Below are positions 7,120 through 11,714 of a stretch of 11,714 nucleotides of DNA, in pieces. Below the pieces are notes generated by a model. It searched no databases, was not told the DNA's origin, and saw only the letters and a list, made by a program, of their open reading frames with translations. Positions within the stretch are counted from its first letter, which is position 1. Every line of letters begins with the position of its first letter. This DNA comes from Bacillota bacterium (GTDB taxonomy: Bacteria; Bacillota_I; Bacilli_A; ML615J-28; CAG-698): the NCBI GenBank assembly GCA_023422115.1, contig JAEZSA010000094.1:1-11714 (forward strand). The letters are read 5' to 3'. The position numbers were made by a program, and so were the translations under genes.

Positions 7120-8314
7120 ATATCAACCCTTTCAACATTTTGACCTCAGCAATTAACTTCGGTAAAATCTTAAAAACATCCCCAACAATACCATAATGAG
7201 CAATATCAAAAATTGCCGCATTTTTATCATTACAAACCGAAAAAATAATTTGACTTCCCTTCATTCCTGCTGCAAATTGTACTGCACCACTAATTCCAAG
7301 TGTTATTAACAACTTTGGTGCGACAGTTCTTCCTGATAGTCCAATTTGTTTTCGAGGATCCATGATTCCAGCTTCTATTAATGGTCTTGATGACGCTAGT
7401 TCTGCTCCCAATAAATCTGCCAATTTTTTTGCAAGTGCTATGTCCTCTACATTTTTAAAAGGACGACCAATTGCTACAATAACTTCTGCTTCACTAATAT
7501 CGACATTGCTGTCTTTGGGTTTTATCTCTAATAATCTCATATTAGAAGATAAATTTAATTCTTTCACATCCATCAAAATAGTTTTTCCATGAAGTTCTTC
7601 TTTTGTTGGCATTTTGAATATTTTGTATCTCACCGTTGCCATTTGAGGACGATTATTTGGGCATATAATTCCTGCCATAATATTACCACCAAAAGCAGGA
7701 CGATTTTGGATTAAATCCGTGTTTCCCTTCATTCCTAGAATTGTACAATCTGCTGTTAACCCTGTTCTAAACCTAGATGCAATTCGGGGAGCAAAACTTC
7801 TTCCTATCGAAGTTCCTCCATATAAAATTACACTTGGTTTTATCTTTTTAATAAAATTCTCCATGGCATTGGCATACTTTTCAACATTGAAATGAGCAAA
7901 TTCTTTATGCTCATAAACATATAATCGATCTACTCCATAAGATAAGATTTCTTTTTCAAATTTCTTCACATCATCTGTAAATAAAACTGCGTATACTTCT
8001 TGCTTTGTGATTTTAACCAGTTCTTTTGCTTTACCAATTAATTCAAAAACAACAGGATGAATTTTATCATTGTTGTGTTCAACAAACACACAAACACTTT
8101 TCCATTCCTCTTTATTGATTGCTTTTATTTCTTCTTCAATAAATTCGAATACTCCAGCTGGACCTTTGCGGACACAAAGTTTACACATCTTACATCCAGA
8201 GTTAATTTCTAATTTATCATTTATATATTCAATTGCACCAAAGGGGCAAATTTTTATTGCTTCTTGAATCGTTTCTTTTGTAACTTTATTTTGATTAATA
8301 ATTATTTTTCCCAT
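7118..8314 (-). CDS. etfA: Electron transfer flavoprotein alpha subunit with N-terminal ferredoxin domain (LctC type)
   Basis: The protein has 398 residues, longer than a plain EtfA (~310-330) because of an N-terminal ferredoxin-like domain (residues 1-60). That domain keeps four cysteines: Cys23 in CPFGAIEY, and Cys41, Cys44 and Cys47 in GCKMCKLCVRKGP. This is enough for one [4Fe-4S] cluster; the second site is lost. The ETF alpha N-terminal region follows (~70-250). The FAD-binding domain carries SGRTVAPKL (327-335), GISGAVQFAAGMKGS (340-354) and HYGIVGDVFKILP (373-385). Known LctC-type subunits use the extra cluster to exchange electrons with ferredoxin in electron-bifurcating or confurcating complexes. 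It starts 9 nt after etfB, with AGGGG (8321-8325) overlapping the etfB stop 6 nt before its ATG, so translation is probably coupled. CarE and other bifurcating EtfAs share this architecture; the adjacent dehydrogenase points to Lct. Confidence 0.93.
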   Translation of the reverse strand: MGKIIINQNKVTKETIQEAIKICPFGAIEYINDKLEINSGCKMCKLCVRKGPAGVFEFIEEEIKAINKEEWKSVCVFVEHNNDKIHPVVFELIGKAKELVKITKQEVYAVLFTDDVKKFEKEILSYGVDRLYVYEHKEFAHFNVEKYANAMENFIKKIKPSVILYGGTSIGRSFAPRIASRFRTGLTADCTILGMKGNTDLIQNRPAFGGNIMAGIICPNNRPQMATVRYKIFKMPTKEELHGKTILMDVKELNLSSNMRLLEIKPKDSNVDISEAEVIVAIGRPFKNVEDIALAKKLADLLGAELASSRPLIEAGIMDPRKQIGLSGRTVAPKLLITLGISGAVQFAAGMKGSQIIFSVCNDKNAAIFDIAHYGIVGDVFKILPKLIAEVKMLKGLI

Positions 8315-8323
8315 AGTAAACCC

Positions 8324-9112
8324 CTATAAAAGCTTCAGTTGATTCAACTTATCAGCCATCTTGGTAGCCAATTTTTCTTCCGAATCAATCCAAATTTCTT
8401 TGTCTGTATTTTTTTCTGGTGGAAACATTCTTTCAACTTGAGTTGGTGAACCTTTCAATCCATAATGAGCTTCATTTTGATCTTCCATATCAGCAAAGGT
8501 TACGATTCTTGGTTTGTAATCAAGAAATTTTAGACTACGTTTATACGAGGGTAATCGTGGAGTAAAAATACCTTTTTCAACTGTGATTAGGCAAGGATAA
8601 TTAATTTCCCAAATTTCATTGGTTTTATCCATACTAACTGAAACAATAATTGATTTCTCTTTTATTTGAATAATTCTTTCTACATACGCCATGTGAGGAA
8701 TTCCAAGGGATTCTGCGATTTCTGGCCCAACTTGAGCAGTATCACCATCTGTTGTTTGTTTCCCACAAATAATCAAATCAAAGTTTCCAATTGTTCTTAT
8801 TCCTTGTGATAGTGTATAAGATGTGGCAACAACATCTGCTCCTGCAAATTTTCTATCTGATAATAAAACTGCATCATCGCATCCCATCCAAAGCGACTCG
8901 TTTAAAACAGCCGTTGCTGCAGGCGGTCCCATTGTAATCGATGTTATCTGAGCATTCTTTTGTTCTTTCATTTTAAGCGCTGTTTCTAACGCGTACAAAT
9001 CATAGGGATTCATCTTTGTATTAGATCCATCTCTCATTAATACCCCAGTAACAGGATCTATTTGCACCTCAGAACTCGCAGGTACTTGTTTGATACATAC
9101 AATTATTTTCAT
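8324..9112 (-). CDS. etfB: Electron transfer flavoprotein beta subunit (LctB type)
   Basis: The 262-residue EtfB has the usual family length and start (MKIIVCIKQVP). Motifs include MNPYDLYALETAL (34-46), the nucleotide-binding loop GKQTTDGDTAQVGPE (117-131), RLPSYKRSLKF in the late beta domain (186-196) and the C-terminal GLKGSPTQVERMFPP (218-232). In bifurcating ETFs this subunit binds the FAD at which electrons split between NAD and ferredoxin. Assigning it to the bifurcating group rests on the ferredoxin-bearing EtfA and the GlcD-type dehydrogenase directly downstream. It begins 5 nt after the hydrolase stop, and its GCGAGG ribosome binding site lies within the end of that gene. Its partner flavoprotein and dehydrogenase are the next two genes. 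Confidence 0.93.
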   Translation of the reverse strand: MKIIVCIKQVPASSEVQIDPVTGVLMRDGSNTKMNPYDLYALETALKMKEQKNAQITSITMGPPAATAVLNESLWMGCDDAVLLSDRKFAGADVVATSYTLSQGIRTIGNFDLIICGKQTTDGDTAQVGPEIAESLGIPHMAYVERIIQIKEKSIIVSVSMDKTNEIWEINYPCLITVEKGIFTPRLPSYKRSLKFLDYKPRIVTFADMEDQNEAHYGLKGSPTQVERMFPPEKNTDKEIWIDSEEKLATKMADKLNQLKLL

Positions 9113-9117
9113 ATTTG

Positions 9118-9861
9118 TTACCTCGCTTTTAAGAAATCAAGCGTTCTTTGATAAAGTTCTTTCTTTTCTAATAACCCATCATACCCATGGCCTGCTTCAT
9201 TAATATAGAATAAATGTGAATTAAAAAAACGAACACTATAAATTGCGGAAATCAAATAATTAACCGCTAAGTCTTTTTTTCCATGAATAATTAGTACAGG
9301 TTTTTTAAAATTTTCAACTCCCTGATAAGTATCATATTTATCAACAGATCCTACCATTTCTTTTGATAATTCAAAAGTTCCCATCATCGTGTTTCCATTT
9401 TCTAGTTTTACACCATTTTCAAATGCTTTTTTTATTTTTTCTAGAATACTACCCGCAGGAGACCATAAGACCATTTTATCGATTTCTTGATATCTTTTTG
9501 CGGCAATCATTGCAGCAACAGCTCCACCCATACTATATCCTAAAAGAATAATTTTTTTCACACCTTCAATTTTCTTGGCATAATCAAGTAATAAATTTGC
9601 TTCAGTCATTAACGTATCAAAAGTAAAATCTTTAAATTCACCATCAGATTCCCCATTACCACTAAAATCCATGCGCAAACTTCCTATTCCTTCCTCCATT
9701 AATAGCCGTGCTAGATTACGGAAATGGCCTGCGTGTTCTGTTTTATTACCGGTAAATCCATGATACATTAATACTAGATCTCCATTAAAATTATCGGGAA
9801 GAGTAAGATAACCTCGCAATACTCTTCCTTCTTGATTCCTTATTTCAATATGTTTCATCAT
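9118..9861 (-). CDS. Alpha/beta hydrolase, probable serine esterase
   Basis: This 247-residue protein has a complete alpha/beta-hydrolase triad: nucleophile Ser110 in GYSMGG (108-113), Asp197 in HGKKDLAV and His225 in EAGHGYDG. The oxyanion-side motif HGFTGNK (34-40) and RMDFSGNGESDG (63-74) resemble the feruloyl/cinnamoyl esterase and acyl-glycerol lipase-like branch. No signal peptide or membrane segment is visible, so it should be cytoplasmic. It overlaps the end of murQ by 17 nt and is followed 5 nt later by etfB, so it belongs to the same transcript. Substrate unknown. The neighbours suggest a small ester, perhaps an acylated muropeptide sugar or lactate ester, but the sequence does not show this. 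The start is the first of two adjacent ATGs; GGTGA lies ahead of both. Confidence 0.88.
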   Translation of the reverse strand: MMKHIEIRNQEGRVLRGYLTLPDNFNGDLVLMYHGFTGNKTEHAGHFRNLARLLMEEGIGSLRMDFSGNGESDGEFKDFTFDTLMTEANLLLDYAKKIEGVKKIILLGYSMGGAVAAMIAAKRYQEIDKMVLWSPAGSILEKIKKAFENGVKLENGNTMMGTFELSKEMVGSVDKYDTYQGVENFKKPVLIIHGKKDLAVNYLISAIYSVRFFNSHLFYINEAGHGYDGLLEKKELYQRTLDFLKAR

Positions 9862-10768
9862 TTTCTTTCACCGCTTTTAGCGCATTACGAATGTGCCCTT
9901 TTGTTTTTTCTAAATACTCATTTACTTTTTTCGGATCTTCTACACCACTTAAAATAGCAAATAGTGTTTTCTTCACTGTTTTATAGATTGCAATTTTATT
10001 TCTTGCTTCCTCGAGAGAAATTCCTGTTATTTGACTGACAATTCCTTCAGCACGAGCAACCAGTTTTTGGTTGGTTGGTTGAACATCAATCATATAATTT
10101 TCATAAACTTTTCCCATTTTAATCATCGATGCTGATGATATCATATTACATATCATTTTTTGCGCTGTTCCTGATTTTAGTCTTGTGGATCCTGTGATTA
10201 CTTCTTCTCCTGTGATTGCTTCAATAGGATAATCCACAAGTGCAGCCAAAGGACTACTAGCTGCTGTAACAATACAGCTCGTACAGCAACCTTGCTCTTT
10301 TGCATATTCTATTCCGCCAATAACATAAGGGGTACGACCACTAGCTGCAATGCCAATGACAATATCTTTATTATTCACTTTTATTTTTTTCAAATCCTCT
10401 ATTGCTAGTTCTTTAGAGTCTTCCGCTCCTTCAACCGCCTTGATAAAAGCTTTTTCTCCACCAGCCATCAAACATTGTACCATATCAAATGATACACCAA
10501 ACGTTGGCGGACATTCTACTGCATCAAGGATACCAATTCTACCACTAGTTCCAGCTCCCATATAGATTAATCGACCATCCTGATAAAAAGCTTCTACTAT
10601 TTTATCTACCACGTTTGCGATTTGTGGCAGCGCACTTTCTACTGCAGTAGCAACTTTATAATCTTCATGGTTCATTTTCTCTAAAATTTCTATTGTTGAT
10701 AATAAATCAATGTTTTTCGTTTCTTGATTTCTTTGTTCTGTGCTTATTTTATTTAAGTTTATACTCAT
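9845..10768 (-). CDS. murQ: N-acetylmuramic acid 6-phosphate etherase
   Basis: The 307-residue protein matches MurQ over its whole length (E. coli ~298). It cleaves the lactyl ether of MurNAc-6-phosphate, giving GlcNAc-6-phosphate and D-lactate in the cytoplasm. Its SIS sugar-phosphate domain shows YMGAGTSGRIGILDAVECPP (69-88) and IAASGRTPYVIGGIEYA (140-156). Glu85 and Glu116 (in VEGAEDS) correspond to the catalytic glutamates 83 and 114 of E. coli MurQ. The conserved STRLKSGTAQK (194-204) and DVQPTNQKL (228-236) are intact. It starts 4 nt after anmK, with AAAGGG 7 nt before its ATG, and ends in TGA inside the hydrolase start. The direct pairing with AnmK supports anhydro-MurNAc salvage. No muramyl PTS (murP), nagZ or murR is in view. 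Confidence 0.97.
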   Translation of the reverse strand: MSINLNKISTEQRNQETKNIDLLSTIEILEKMNHEDYKVATAVESALPQIANVVDKIVEAFYQDGRLIYMGAGTSGRIGILDAVECPPTFGVSFDMVQCLMAGGEKAFIKAVEGAEDSKELAIEDLKKIKVNNKDIVIGIAASGRTPYVIGGIEYAKEQGCCTSCIVTAASSPLAALVDYPIEAITGEEVITGSTRLKSGTAQKMICNMISSASMIKMGKVYENYMIDVQPTNQKLVARAEGIVSQITGISLEEARNKIAIYKTVKKTLFAILSGVEDPKKVNEYLEKTKGHIRNALKAVKENDETY

Positions 10769-10772
10769 ATTT

Positions 10773-11714
10773 TTACCCTTTCACATGACTTTTCCGAGAT
10801 GGAGTTATACTTCCTAGAATGGCTGGTTTTTTTGCTCCTGTGGCACTACAAACATTCCCTGGTTTCCCTTGTAAAGTTAAATATCCCAAAACAGTAAAAG
10901 CAATCGCTTCCTTGGCATCACTATTAAAACCAAGATCTTCTTGACAGAATACATCACAATTTAATATTTCTCTCATTCTTTTCATAATATAGTTATTATG
11001 ACTTCCCCCACCACTAACAATCACTTCATCAAAGTTTTTGATATATTCTAGATAATGATAGCAAATACAATAAGCCGTGAATTCGGTAATTGTTGTTATA
11101 ACATCCCTTGGATGATATTGATTGAAATGAAGATCTTCTGCCAGTTGTTCCATGTTTTTCGCAGAATACTGTTCTCTCCCTGTACTTTTTGGAGGTTGTT
11201 TTTTTATAAATTCATCTTTTTTTAATTCATCTATAATCTCTTTTATTACTTTACCACTAAGAGCTATTCTTCCACCATCATCATATGGTATTTGGAAGTA
11301 CTTACTAGTAAAATAATCAATCATTACATTACCAGGTCCGCAATCAAAAGCAACAACGTCATCAATTTCGCATCCCTTAGGTAAATATGTTAAATTGCTA
11401 ATTCCTCCAATATTTTGTAACAAGCGACTCTTTTCATCACTTTTAAACAGCATAAATTCTGACATCGGAACTAAGGGAGCCCCTTCACCTCCTACAACCA
11501 TATCCGCTGTCCGAAAATTTGTAATTGTCTTAATTCCTGTTAGATTTGCAATTACAGATGCATCACCAATTTGTAGTGTTGATGGAACAAGTCCTTCTTG
11601 ATGATGAGGATTATGCCATATTGTTTGTCCATGACTAGCAACAAAATCAATGTCAATATACTTATAAGGCGTTCCTACAAGCAACAAGTCTATCGCTTCT
11701 ACAAACTTATATCC
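10773..11714 (-). CDS. anmK: Anhydro-N-acetylmuramic acid kinase, C-terminal ~313 residues (5' end outside window)
   Basis: AnmK phosphorylates and hydrolyses 1,6-anhydro-MurNAc with ATP to MurNAc-6-phosphate, the MurQ substrate. Conserved family motifs, numbered from the first visible residue, are SHGQTIWH (27-34), STLQIGD (45-51), NFRTADMVVGGEGAPLVP (66-83), NIGGISNL (101-108), FDCGPGNVMIDYF (123-135; the Asp is the reported catalytic base), PKSTGREQY, the VSGGGSHN phosphate loop and DAKEAIAF near the C-terminus. The frame stays open to the window edge: nine further codons (GYKFVEAID) precede the TTG that could be taken as a start. The real start lies outside, with an estimated 70-85 residues missing, including the expected N-terminal MSGTS ATP-binding motif. 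This is truncation by the window, not a pseudogene. The operon promoter must also lie beyond the edge. Confidence 0.96.
   Translation of the reverse strand, partial: GYKFVEAIDLLLVGTPYKYIDIDFVASHGQTIWHNPHHQEGLVPSTLQIGDASVIANLTGIKTITNFRTADMVVGGEGAPLVPMSEFMLFKSDEKSRLLQNIGGISNLTYLPKGCEIDDVVAFDCGPGNVMIDYFTSKYFQIPYDDGGRIALSGKVIKEIIDELKKDEFIKKQPPKSTGREQYSAKNMEQLAEDLHFNQYHPRDVITTITEFTAYCICYHYLEYIKNFDEVIVSGGGSHNNYIMKRMREILNCDVFCQEDLGFNSDAKEAIAFTVLGYLTLQGKPGNVCSATGAKKPAILGSITPSRKSHVKG

Noticed and set aside
9845..9847. TGA read as tryptophan (genetic code 4)
   Set aside because: murQ ends at TGA at the length expected for the family, Trp codons seen are TGG, and no gene here needs an internal TGA.
10773..11687. 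A short anmK starting at the TTG at 11685-11687
   Set aside because: The frame continues open to the window edge, and the N-terminal part of the kinase would be missing; the gene is cut by the window rather than short.

Overview
The window looks like a piece of a low-GC, Gram-positive-type genome from the Bacilli/Mollicutes side of the tree. The 5' end of a 16S rRNA gene has Firmicutes/Mollicutes-like conserved blocks and a very short V1 helix. The promoters are near-consensus sigma-A type, spacing between genes is tight, and the protein-coding DNA is AT-rich. TGA appears to be a stop codon (murQ ends on TGA, and Trp is encoded by TGG), so the Mycoplasma/Spiroplasma code does not apply. An Acholeplasma-, Izemoplasma- or Haloplasma-like bacterium is my best guess. 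That placement is inference and needs a 16S search.

Every gene is transcribed leftward (minus strand). Read in the direction of transcription, from the right edge: (1) a six-gene unit, anmK (its 5' end is off the window), murQ, an alpha/beta hydrolase, etfB, etfA with an N-terminal ferredoxin domain, and a GlcD/LctD-type FAD dehydrogenase. Gaps are 0-9 nt or a 17-nt overlap, and the unit closes at an AT-rich terminator-like hairpin (5647-5703). (2) A monocistronic gene for a 1632-residue surface lipoprotein, with its own strong promoter (5609-5637), a 5'-end stem-loop and an intrinsic terminator (598-635). (3) Tandem rRNA promoters, a boxA-like leader and the first ~360 nt of 16S rRNA, cut by the left edge.

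The six-gene unit reads as a linked pathway. AnmK turns 1,6-anhydro-MurNAc into MurNAc-6-phosphate. MurQ splits that into GlcNAc-6-phosphate and D-lactate. The last three genes match, in order and domain content, the electron-bifurcating/confurcating lactate dehydrogenase LctB-LctC-LctD of acetogens, which oxidises lactate to pyruvate with NAD+ using reduced ferredoxin. The cluster therefore appears to join peptidoglycan-sugar salvage directly to energy-coupled oxidation of the D-lactate released. This link is inferred from gene content and order, and is the main point of interest here.

The lipoprotein has a signal peptide with lipobox, a Cys/Glu/Pro-rich stalk, a BIG2-type Ig domain, further Ig-like modules, a large unassigned aromatic-rich middle and alanine-rich helical repeats at the C-terminus. 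A perfect 16-bp inverted repeat brackets the gene, so the two ends of its mRNA are complementary. I see no tRNA, CRISPR array, insertion sequence or plus-strand gene.
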